DNA from: Luscinia megarhynchos
Lineage: Eukaryota > Chordata > Aves > Passeriformes > Turdidae
Assembly (NCBI GenBank): GCA_034336665.1
Contig: CM067570.1
Location: 13,375,502-13,439,501, forward strand
DNA length: 64,000 nt
Direction of reading: 5' to 3'
Below, one piece after another: positions 46,257-56,245 of this stretch (positions are counted from its first letter, which is position 1; the number at the start of each line of letters is the position of its first letter). A model generated the notes under the pieces. It was not told the DNA's origin, did no database searches, and saw only the letters and a list, made by a program, of their open reading frames with translations. A program made the translations under genes and the position numbers.

Positions 46257-48231
46257 GGCCTGACTGTGTCGCTGCGGCGCTGGCAGCCGAGGGACGACGG
46301 GAGAGAGCAAGCTGGATGAGAGGCAGCGCCGAGGTCAAGAGTGGAACGGCGAAGCAGAGTGAGCGTGGAGCTGAAGAGGGAGCACGAGAGGCCCTCTGGG
46401 CAAAGGGCCTTGCGGCACGGCCAGGGCACCTTCAAGGTGCCGCTGCTGGCTTTGCTTGTGCTGGGTGACCTCCCCTGTGTTCAGGGCTGGTCTTTGCTCT
46501 TGTTGGCCTTTTGCCGTTGTGCTCCTTTGGCTGCCTGGAGAGAGGGGCAACCCTGTAAGGAGGGTGAGAGCCGCTGTCTCCGCACCTGAGGGGGAAACGG
46601 AGCTCCCCGAGCCCCCAGCCCGGCCGCCCTGTAAGCAGGGCAGGGCTTTTCCCCAGCCGCAGGCAGTTTTCTGCCTGCTGCTGGTGCCTGGCCAGCGGAC
46701 CCCCTGTACTAGGGGGTGCGCCACAGCCTTTGTCCCTGTACCAGCCCTGAAGCCTCAGCTTCTCGAGGCCCCTGTGCCTCCACACACAGTGCAGCGGTGC
46801 AGCTCTGGTGCTTTTGTCTCCCACGGAGCAGTAGGGATGGCTCTCTGGAGCCCGTTGGCTGCAGGGAACTTGCTCCCTCTTCTGGGACTGTCTTCCCCTC
46901 CCTCCCCCTGTCTTCCCATTAGTTGGTGTGAGTGAGCAAGCGTGTTTGTGCTGCTTAAGTCCCCCTTAGAATCAGAGCAGTGTAGCTTAGACTTCCCAGG
47001 AGGGAAAGAGGAGCTCTGTGCAGCCACAAGCAGCTCCCCAAAGTGCTCGGGTGGAGAAAGCCGCCCGGCCTCAGCCCCTGCTTTCTGAGGACGGCACGGG
47101 CCGCTTAACGGTGGGCCTGTAAGCAGGGTAGGGCTTTTCCCCAGCCGAGGCAGCTTTCTGCCTGCTGCTGGTGCCTGGCCAGCGTGACTCCCTGTATTTG
47201 CAGCACGCATCTGGAACTCGCTTGTCCCTTTGTCCCCGCGTGGAGCAGCCTCAGGTCCCTGTAAGCAGGGCTGCCGAGGCTGCTTTTAGCCAGGTGACAG
47301 GAACGACTGTTCCCGGCCCTTTGCCCGGGTGCAGGTTGAAGTAGCGCTGGTGCCACCTCCCTGGCGGCCTCGTTGAGGAGGTTGGAGGGGCTCCTGCAGA
47401 CGGGCTGTAGTGCCGGTTGCGCATGCGCTCGGCTCCCGGCCGGCCCCAAGTGGGCGCAGGCCGGAGCCCGCGTGCTCCGTGGTGCTTGTTGGGGGGTGCC
47501 GGGCCGCGGGGGCGGCCCCGTAGTGGGCGGTGTGCTCCCCTGGTCTCGAGCGGGCGGTTGGAGGGACCCCCTGTAATCAGGGCGGTATCCGTGGCCCCGG
47601 CCTTTCAGAGGCGTGGGGGCCAGGAGTGGTGGGCCGGGCGTAGTGCCTCCCTGTCGCCAGGGCTGGGCTCCCGGCCCCCGGGCCCCTCGGGCCCCTCGGC
47701 CTTTAGGGCCGTGGAGTTGGACTGCCTGGACTGGGGAGTCTGGTTCCTGATGCCGTGGGGGAAGGCCGAGCCTCGTGGCTCCCTGGGTGTGGACCTGCCT
47801 GTAAGCAGGCTGCAGGTCTGGGAGCCTTTGTGCTCCCTACAGCTGGCAGCCTGTGTAGGGCTCCCTCCCGTTAGTGGGGAGAGGGCCGGAACTGGAGAGA
47901 AGGAGCCTCCAGAGGGCCTTTGGGGACCAGGGCCGCCCTGTAAGTCGGGCCGGTGCTCTGGAGTCCCCGGGCACTTTGCAGTCCAGGCAGCGGCTTGAGG
48001 CCCCTGTAGGGCAGGGCTGCAGCCTCTGCCCGCTGCTTTGCATGCCCAGCTTTATTTGCCCAGAGGGCCCGCCCCAGCACGGGCGTGGGACTCCCCACCG
48101 GACGCCGACGTGGTGAGTCAGGGCTGGAGTTGGAGGCTTTGAGCAGCTGTTGGGGAGTGCTGTGGGTGGTGGCGCGAGGATGTGGACGCGGCTGGTGGGT
48201 GGCCGCTCCCTTTGGCAGCCGGAGCTTCTCA
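46257..48231 (+). repeat. array unit 22 (1975 bp)
   Basis: Full-length. Shares the altered GTGCTCCCCTGG site with unit 21, suggesting these two are sister copies. Confidence 0.89.
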
Positions 48232-50207
48232 GGCCTGACTGTGTCGTCGCGGCGCTGGCAGGCCGAGGGACGACGGGGAGAGCAAGCTGGATGAGAGGCA
48301 GCGCCGAGGTCAAGAGTGGAACGGGCGAGGCGAGAGTGAGCGTGGGAGCTGAAGAGGGAGCACGCAGAGGCCCCTCTGGGCAAAGGGCCTTCGTGGCGAC
48401 GCCAGGGCACCTTCAAGGTGCCGCTGCTGGCTTTGCTTGTGCTGGGTGACCTCCCTGTGTTCAGGGCTGGTCTTTGCTCTTGTTGGCCTTTTGCCGTTGT
48501 GCTCCTTTGGCTGCCTGGAGAGGGGCAACCCTGTAAGGAGGGTGAGAGCCGCTGTCTCCGCGACCTGAGGGGGGAAACGGAGCTCCCCGAGCCCCCCAGC
48601 CCGGCCGCCTAGTAAGCAGGGCAGGGCTTTTCCCCAGCCGAGGCAGCTTTCGCCTGCTGCTGGTGCCTGGCCAGCGTGACCCCCTGTACTAGGGGTGCGT
48701 CACAGCCTTTGTCCCTGTACTCAGCCCTGAAGCGCCTCAGCGCCTCGAGGCCCCTGTGCCCTCCACACAGTGCAGTGCGCGTGCAGCTCTGGTGCTTTTG
48801 TCTCCCACGGAGCAGTAGGGATGGCTCTCTTGAGCCCGTTGGCTGCAGGGAACTTGCTCCCTCTTCTGGGACTGTCTTCCCCTCCCTCCCCTGTCTTCCC
48901 ATTAGTTGGTGTGAGCGAGCAAGCGTGTTTGTGCTGCTTAAGTCCCCCTTTAGAATCAGAGCAGTGTAGCTTCGGGACTTCCCAGGAGGGAAAGAGGAGC
49001 TCTGTGCAGCCACAAGCAGCTCCCCCAAAGTGCTCGGGTGGAGAGCGTCCGGCCTCGCCCCCTGCTTTCTGAGGATCTGCACGGCCGCTTAACGGTGGGC
49101 CTGTAAGCAGGGCAGGGCTTTTCCCCAGCCGAGGCAGCTTTCTGCCTGCTGCTGGTGCCTGGCCAGCGTGACTCCCTGTATTTGCAGCACGTATCTGGAA
49201 CTCGCTTTGTCCCTTTGTCTCGCGGAGCAGCCTCAGGTCCCTGTAAGCAGGGCTGCCGAGGCTGCTTTAGCCAGGTGACAGGAACGACTGTTCCCGGCCC
49301 CTTGCCCGGGTGCAGGTTGAAGTAGCTGGTGCCACCTCCCTGGCGGCCTCGTTGAGGAGGCTGGAGGGGCTCCTGCAGACGGCCGTAGTGCTTGCTGCGC
49401 TGCGGCGTCGGCCCGCCGGCCCTGGCGGGCGCAGGCCGGAGCCCGCGTCTCGCGGGTGCTTGTTGGGGGTGCCGGGCTGCGGGGGGCGCCCCGTAGTGGT
49501 TGTGTGCGCCCCCCTGGTCTCGGGCGGGCGGTTGGAGGGACCCCCTGTAATCAGGCGGGTATCCGTGGCCCCGGCCTTTCAGAGGCGTGGGGCCAGGGAG
49601 TGGTGGGCCGGGCGTAGTGCCCTCCCTGTCGCCGGGCTGGGCTCCCGGCCCCCGGGCCCTCGGGCCCTCGGCCTTTAGGCCGTGAGTTGGTCTGCCTGAC
49701 TGGGGAGTCTGGTTCCTGATGCCGTGGGGGAAGGCCGAGTCTCGCGGGCTCCCTGGGTGTGGACTCATGCCTGTAAGCAGGCTGCAGGTCTGGGAGCCTT
49801 TGTGCTCCCTACAGCTGGCAGCCTGTGTAGGGCTCCCTCCCCGTTAGTGGGGAGAGGGCCGGAACTGGAGAGAAGGAGCCTCCGAGGCCTTTGGGGACCA
49901 GGGGTCAGCCCTGTAAGTCGGGGCCGGTGCTCTGGAGTCCCGGGCACTTTGCAGTCCAGGCAGCGGCTTGAGGCCCCTGTAAGCAGGGCTGCAGCCTCTT
50001 GCCCGCTGCTTTGCATGCCCAGCTTTATTTGCCCAGAGGGCCCGGCTCCCAGCACGGGCGTGGGACTTCACCGGACGCCGACGTGGGTGAGTCAGGCTGG
50101 AGTTGGAGGCTTTTGAGCAGCTGTTGGGGAGTGCTGTGGGTGGTGGCGCCGAGGATGTGGACGTGGGGCTGGTGGGTGGCCGCTCCTTTGGCAGCCGGAG
50201 CTTCTCA
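48232..50207 (+). repeat. array unit 23 (1976 bp)
   Basis: Last full-length copy. CTCF-like site: GCG then six C. The donor-like site reads GTGG|GTGAGT. Confidence 0.89.
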
Positions 50208-50829
50208 GGCCTGACTGTGTCGTCGCGGCGTTGGCAGAAGCCGAGGGACGACGGGAGAGAGCAAGCTGGATGAGAGGCAGCGCCGAGGTCAAGAGTGGAA
50301 CGGCGAGGCGAGAGTGAGCGTGGAGCTGAAGAGGGAGCACGAGAGGCCCTCTGGGCAAGGGCCTTGCGGGAGACGCCAGGGCACCTTCAAGGTGCCGCGG
50401 CTGGCTTTGCTTGTGCTGGGTGACCTCCCTGTGTTCAGGGCTGGTCTTTGCTCTTGTTGGCCTTTTGCCGTTGTGCTCCTTTGGCTGCCTGGAGAGGGGC
50501 AACCCTGTAAGGAGGGTGAGAGCCGCTGTCTCCCGCGACCTGAGGGGGGGAAACGGAGCTCCCCGGAGCTCCCCAGCCCGGCCGCCCTGTAAGCAGGGCA
50601 GGGCTTTTCCCCAGCCGAGGCAGCTTTCTGCCTGCTGCTGGTGCCTGGCCAGCGTGACTCCCTGTATTTGCAGCACGTATCTGGAACTCGCTTGTCCCTT
50701 TGTCCCCGTGAGCAGCCTCAGGTCCCTGTAAGCAGGGCTGCCGAGGCTGCTTTAGCCAGGTGACAGGAACGACTGTTCCCGGGCCCTTTGCCTGGGTGCA
50801 GGTTGAAGTAGTGCTGGTGCCACCTCCTG
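50208..50829 (+). repeat. array unit 24 (partial, deletion type)
   Basis: Terminal copy that stops after GTGCCACCTCCTG, where sequence changes abruptly to AT-rich DNA. It has the same 490-bp deletion as units 1 and 6, with the single 73-bp repeat at 50586-50658. It ends before the CTCF-like motif. Confidence 0.9.
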
Positions 50830-50840
50830 CCAAATTTTCT

Positions 50841-50860
50841 GTACATTTTTCTTCTTATAG
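50841..50860 (+). promoter_or_regulatory. 3' splice-acceptor-like tract after the array
   Basis: A T-rich tract ends in CTTCTTATAG at 50860, directly outside the array and 23 bp before AATAAA. It is a good acceptor consensus. If used, it would make a very short terminal exon receiving a donor from the last units. Confidence 0.45.
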
Positions 50861-50882
50861 TTAATGCATTCCTGCCATGCAC

Positions 50883-50888
50883 AATAAA
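50883..50888 (+). terminator. polyadenylation signal AATAAA
   Basis: Canonical AATAAA 54 bp after the array's last base, followed by a T/GT-rich stretch (TTCTTTTCTGTTTTCTG), as expected of a cleavage and polyadenylation site with its downstream element. It is the first plus-strand AATAAA I find after the array promoter. Confidence 0.65.
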
Positions 50889-50905
50889 ATTCTTTTCTGT
50901 TTTCT

Positions 50906-53900
50906 GCTCAGCATTTCGTCTTTAAAAGCCGTTTTTTTGAATCATTTTTCTGTCTTCTGAGCTTTTATTCATGCTCTTATTTCATTTTGGAGGAGATGGC
51001 GAGAATTGTGTTCTGTATTCACAAAGTATAACAGCATTAGACAATGGCCCCGTGATGTTCTGTGCTTTGTAATCTGATCCTTCAGTAATAACTTAAAATA
51101 TTTTATCTGACAAGTCATTAGCTTTCGAGATCTGAACTGAGGTATACAATGAATTATTCACAAAAATCTCACATATATCATTAAAAAGCTTTGTCCATGT
51201 TATAAAACAATATTACTCGTGTATCTGAGATCATGTTTCACAAGTACCTGTTCAGAATAGCTAACATATCTCAATCGAGCTCTGTATCCATTGCCATGGA
51301 ATTATTTTTTAAACTCCAGTTTTGAAATGAAAGAGATCCCTTACTTGATCTAGAGAAAAGAGAGGTGAATTAGAGATAGAGCTGGAAAAACGGAAAAAAT
51401 ATAACATCGCAGATTGTGTCTGTTGTAAATTAGAGATAAAATTGTCTGATTTATTAAAGAGAATGGAATATAGATGTTGTTATGGTGAATTGTTAATTAA
51501 AATTCAGAAGATGAGTCTAACTTCAAGAAATGAGGAATATTTTGAGATGATGACATTGCTTGGCCAGTTGAAGTCTTTATTTATATAATAAAATTTCTAG
51601 CTTCCAGAGTACAGCTGAACTGAAATTGGTATCTTTAGGCTTCTTTTCAGCCAAATGGTTCTCTTGCCAGGAGGCTTAAAAATAGATGTTACTATCATTT
51701 TGTTTTTTTTTTAAATTCACCCTGCACAGTGGGACCTGCAGCCAGAGAGGAGTGACAATATATGAGACATTCTGCTGGAGCCTGTGGTGTAGACACTGCT
51801 CCCTGCAGTGCACTGAGGTCCACCAGTAAATTCTGTGAAGCTTAGTTATATTTATAGAAGGCTTCACATATTAAGCATAATTTAAAAGTATCCCCCTTTT
51901 CTTATTTACTTTTTCTATTATTTTCTGACATTCTCTGGTTTTTAGGAAAAAGAATAGGAATGGGGTGTAGTTCAGATTTTAGGAAGTTTACATCTATCCA
52001 ATCTATGAATTAATCCGTCACAGGCTTTTCTTCCTCCTGTCCCCCCCCAACAGAAACCAGTAATCATGCAATGAGTCAGAGACCTCATTACTTCACTCCC
52101 TTTGTATAACAGTAACTGCCTTGACTTTGGCAAATGAAAACTGTTGTAAGAGCATGAGTGGTAGTTATTATGCAAGCAAAAGCTTTGTCAGAAGAGTTCT
52201 GATAATTCTTCCAAGTAATGGTGATATAAAGTGATCTAGAAATAAATATTTCATAGGTGGCTCAGTTGACTACTAGAAGAATGGTGCAAAAGTCTCAATT
52301 AATTGCATACAAATAGGTTACTTCAAGAAAATTTCTTGCAGAAGTCTTCAAAACTTGATACTACATTATTAATGAGGATTATTTAAGCAAATCTTCATGC
52401 ACTTTAATTGATATCAAAAGCTTTGTGTAAGCAATAAAATTGATTATTTTCTTGGGAACCTCTGATGGTTTGTTTTGTATTTTTTGCCAAAATACATTTT
52501 TTTCCTAACCAAACTGAGACCTAATAAAAAAATTATTATTTTGGTGTGGAGTTGTAAACTCATAAAGAAGATATCAAAGCAGTGATTTATCAAGGAAAAG
52601 GACCTGGTCTTCATTCAACTATTAAAGAAAATGAAAACAATGAAGAGGGTTGGCTATAGAGCTACCAGGGTCTGAGTGTAACATTTTGAAAAGACAGATG
52701 AAGTAAACTAAGAAGCACTTCGGTATCTTGTATTTTTCACCATAATTATTGCTCTATTAAGGCTTTGTCTCATGAGCAATCACTGACTGCTTAGATGTTC
52801 TAATGACTATTTAAAATATATGGTAAAAAAAATGTTTTTGTTATCACCAGATTTCTTTGAAGATATAGTCAAGATAATTTGTCTGTCAAAATAGAAAATA
52901 ATGGAGAAGATTGTTTTCTCCTTGCACATGATGAAAGCATTGATCCAAAAAAATGTTTTAATGAACAAGAGTAACACTTACCTTGACATTTGTTAGCATA
53001 TTAAGAATTGCATGAATAAATAGTGGGAAATAAAGCACAACAATTGAACTGAAGCATAACATTTTAATTTCCTTAAGCCTTGGATCGTCTAGTCATTTGC
53101 ATCAATGACACATCAGAGCCTCTCAGACTCAGTTCTTGGGTTTGACTTTTCATTGTTATTTTGTTTCTATGAATTACACTTTATAGTGCTTTTTAGAAGT
53201 CAGTCATTTGCAAAATAGATCCCATCAAGATTTTTCCTTCTCATGCCAAACAGCAGCATGCTGCAGAGTTCACCAATTCCTGCAGAAAGCAGGTTGGGAA
53301 AGCTGAGTGATGCAGTCAGAAATCCTGGAGATTGGGTCCATTCAAAATTCACGTAGATTAATTTGTTTACAGAGTATACTGTATTCCTACATCTATATTC
53401 AAGCATAGCTAGCAGATCATAGCCAGTCCTGCAGAGTCTAGGAATAGAGAGAAACACTCTCTTCTGTTCCCTACTTCCAAGAAGTATCTGATTCTCCACC
53501 CAACATGACTCTTTGGGTCACTAAACTGGGCCCTACACTTTCCTTCACTATTTGTCTTATTTCAGATCCCTTGTTCTCCATGGCAGAAAACACAGTTATA
53601 CCTTAAAATGGTTGCATTTTATGGTTTCTGTGGGCTGATGAAAGAATAAGGCAACAGACAGGTTCCACATATTTATCTTCTTAACACAGTGCAGAGCCAT
53701 CAGCCTTTGGCAATAAGTAAGAGCAATTAACAGTCTGGCTGGTCATTTAGCAGGCATTTACTGCATCAGAAGTTGTACACTGCTTCAGGCAATTGAGGAA
53801 GGCACAGACCCCAAGAGTCTGTCTCCAAATCTTTGATCAAATTACTTTGTTGCAAATCACGGAGAAATTACATAGATCCTAAGATACGACATTTTCAATG

Positions 53901-56110
53901 CCTAATAGAAATAATGGGAGTTTATTTCTTTAACTACTGAGTAAACTGATCAGAATATTTGTAATCTGTGGTATTTATGGAAAGTACATCCAAATTTTCA
54001 CTACAGTTCTGATAGTTTGAAATTTATTTGTTCCTTTGGAGGGTTTCTTTTTTTTTAAAAAAAGCTTTTATAAATACATTTCAGGTTCAGCATCATTCCT
54101 CCTCCCCCAAAGCAGACAGGCCTCAAACAAATTGTTTTTATGAGGTTATCCCCATTCTATGTGGATTCTGTAAAACTTGTCTCCTTGTTCAGCCCCTAAT
54201 TCTAGAAATGTGAGGTACTCCCCAGGGATTTGCAGAGTGTTCATTTATGATCCTTACAGGCATGATGAAAATTCATGCAACATGCTCTCAAAAACTGGCT
54301 TGAATTTTGGGGAATATTAACACTGATTTTTTTTATTTTGTCAGCTTACAAGGTTAGTTTTTTTTGAAAGACACCTGTGTTTCATGTTGTCCCAGTTATA
54401 AAATGCTTCAGGACAAGCATCACCTTAAACTACACATTTTTGCATTAAAATACAGGATTCTTCAATGCTTTACAGATTGTGACCTTTTGTCAGAGCAAAT
54501 AATGCCATTCCTTCATTCTTTGTTCTCAACTTTGTTTTCAAGGCTACATCCAAAATTCTTACTTTGTTTATCCTGTTCTTAAGGCTTCCTTTTTTGCTTC
54601 TCAGAAGATCAGAACCACTCAACTGAATTTCCTTTAGTGATGGAAACTAGGCAGAATTCGTTGCTTTTCGAAAAAAAAAACCCAATCAAACAAAAAATGA
54701 AACAAAGCAAAAAAAAAAAAAAAGGAAAAAAAACAGAAATGCAACCAACTCTTGCCATCTTTCAAAGCACAAAAAGGAGCTTTATTTCAAGGCCCATATT
54801 AAATTTATTCAGTTTAGCCTTTCACTCAATAATAAAGATGTCAAAAAATTTTCTCCCTCATCAATAATTTCCTTGTGGCCACAGAGGAAAATCATCTTAA
54901 TATTACCTAAAATACCTTTCCAGAAGCTTAGGTCCTTTCTTATGAATGCTACTAAAGAGCATATTCAAAATGACAAATCTAATCGTCTCCACTTGCATCT
55001 ACCATAGCATCCTCCAGCCCATATTTGTACTGATCTATTATCAAATTCTGGAGGCAGTGTTAAAGCAAATTGATCAACAAGTCCTCTAAAAATGCATTGA
55101 AATTCAGATACGCTTCTGGTGAGTATTACCAGATGTAAAACAACACTTGATAGAACACATTCAGCACCTAAACGTATTTTCAATAGCAACAGTCACATTC
55201 ATTTGCAGTCTCAGATGAGGAAAACATCGAATATGCTTCTTTCATTAGAATTTGAAAAGGAATGATGCATCTCTTTTAAAGAAGGGTCAACATCCATCCC
55301 TGTCCCAAGTCTTTGATGACTGTAGCATTTAATTAGATTTTTAAAGCTTGGGTACCTAAGCAAAATTATTTACCACACACATAGATCAGAAGATAAAATC
55401 CTACCCTCACAGTCTCAAATTTAGTCCTGTAGAGGGCATTTCTAGAGGCTGGCAGCTCTGATCTTAAAACATTGGTTCCCTAAATAATGACTGCTTCATA
55501 AAGGATTCTTTATTAAAGAGTATTGTGGGTCATTTGTAGACAGACTTGTGTTTCACATAAGAATGTCTTTATTCTTCTTTGACTCAGTTAATATATCAGG
55601 TCCCTGTCAACAATGCCAATGTGCTCTATCCACTTTTCTGGTGCCTACACAGGATTTCAAGTGATAACTACAGATACTACTCTCTCATTTGTGCTTAAAC
55701 AGCTTGAAAGGGGAGCAGACCTTGTAAGACCACTCCTACAGACAAAAATGTTGCTTGTTTTCTAATCCTGGATGTCTGGGAAGCAACCACCAGCTGTTAA
55801 TTACTATGGGAGTCCTCTTTCCTTTCCAGGGACACAGCAAAAGAAATCTGGATTCCATCCATCCCATATCCAGTCCAGGGGTGCTTCCTCTCGCCTTTAA
55901 ACTGTCATGTGCCCATGTGTAAAAGACTAGCAGACCCACAGTACTCATGTCAAAAACAAAAACAAATTAAAAATAAAAAAAAATCAAGCAAACACCACTG
56001 AAAAATCCCAGTCTTCTATGACAAATTCCAAGTCTAACTGAAGGAGCCCAAGGTTAGAAGCAGTAAACTCATACTGTAGCATGGAAACAAAAATAGAAAC
56101 TTCCTCAATT
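50906..56110. other. AT-rich right flank, no gene seen
   Basis: Single-copy-looking AT-rich DNA. Open frames are below 100 codons, unrelated to families I recognise, and lack convincing exon boundaries. Short A- and T-rich tracts are scattered through it. Confidence 0.65.
54671..54740. repeat. A-rich low-complexity tract
   Basis: Poly-A runs broken by short C- and G-containing words. It may be the decayed tail of a retroposon, but no body is recognisable. Confidence 0.85.
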
Positions 56111-56114
56111 ACAG

Positions 56115-56245
56115 TAGCAAAGCACTGGAATCAATTCCCAGCGAAAGATGTAGGCAGCCCTGCCACTGGATACCTTTATGAAGACAGGCACAAGTGGAGT
56201 TGGTTCTGCAATGGAACAAGGGAATAGATGTCCCTGTAGTCCTGT
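56115..56245 (+). mobile_element. possible decayed CR1-like LINE fragment
   Basis: CACTGGAATCAATTCCCAG followed by a GATGTAGGCAGCCCTGCC-like stretch, a TGGATACCTTTATGAAG phrase and GATGTCCCTGT resembles the 3' region of bird CR1 LINEs, heavily mutated. The call rests on remembered consensus phrases only, with no alignment. If correct it supports a sauropsid host. Confidence 0.4.

Larger units (their letters stand above)
5582..50829 (+). repeat. 45-kb GC-rich macrosatellite, ~1.98-kb unit, 23 whole copies plus a partial
   Basis: Head-to-tail copies of one unit, phased here on the GGCCTGA anchor. Most units are 1966-2009 bp; units 1 and 6 are 1489 bp and unit 24 is partial. Units 1-10 are nearly identical to each other over long stretches, while units 11-18 carry many 1-4 bp indels. 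Each unit is CpG-dense and contains about 28 subunits of about 70 bp, a CTCF-like motif, a GTGAGT donor-like site and a TTGGCAG acceptor-like site. No reading frame is kept across units, so I treat it as non-coding. Left and right edges fall at different phases of the unit. Together with the promoter before it and the poly(A) signal after it, the array looks like the body of one plus-strand transcript. Confidence 0.93.
5561..50905 (+). ncRNA. putative macrosatellite long non-coding RNA gene
   Basis: Inferred transcription unit running from the TATA box at 5561 through the array to the poly(A) signal at 50883. What is seen: a TATA and two CCAAT boxes at one edge, a splice acceptor-like tract and AATAAA at the other, and no plus-strand AATAAA within the repeats. 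Each full unit offers a GTGAGT donor-like and TTGGCAG acceptor-like pair about 148 bp apart, so the transcript could be spliced into a chain of about 1.8-kb exons or retained whole. No conserved protein is encoded. A TATA box alone does not prove expression, and copy-specific exon structure cannot be resolved by eye. Confidence 0.5.

Noticed and set aside
7085..50207. Recurring 60-380 codon frames within array units, on both strands
   Set aside because: They recur because the units recur. They are broken by 1-2 bp indels in many units, there is no codon-position bias by eye, and similar frames exist on the opposite strand.
5582..50829. CRISPR array or bacterial mobile element
   Set aside because: Unit size is 2 kb, there are no short repeat-spacer alternations and no cas genes, and the context has vertebrate-type CpG islands and transcription signals.
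5582..50829. Ribosomal DNA or histone gene cluster
   Set aside because: No rRNA-like core is recognisable, no histone frame is present, and the unit lacks the histone stem-loop sequence; its CGGCC-TTTA-GGCCG hairpin only resembles it superficially.
5582..50829. Clustered C/D snoRNA or tRNA genes within the ~70-bp subunits
   Set aside because: Consistent C-box (RTGATGA) and D-box (CTGA) pairs are not found at subunit ends, and no tRNA A/B boxes or cloverleaf arms are visible.
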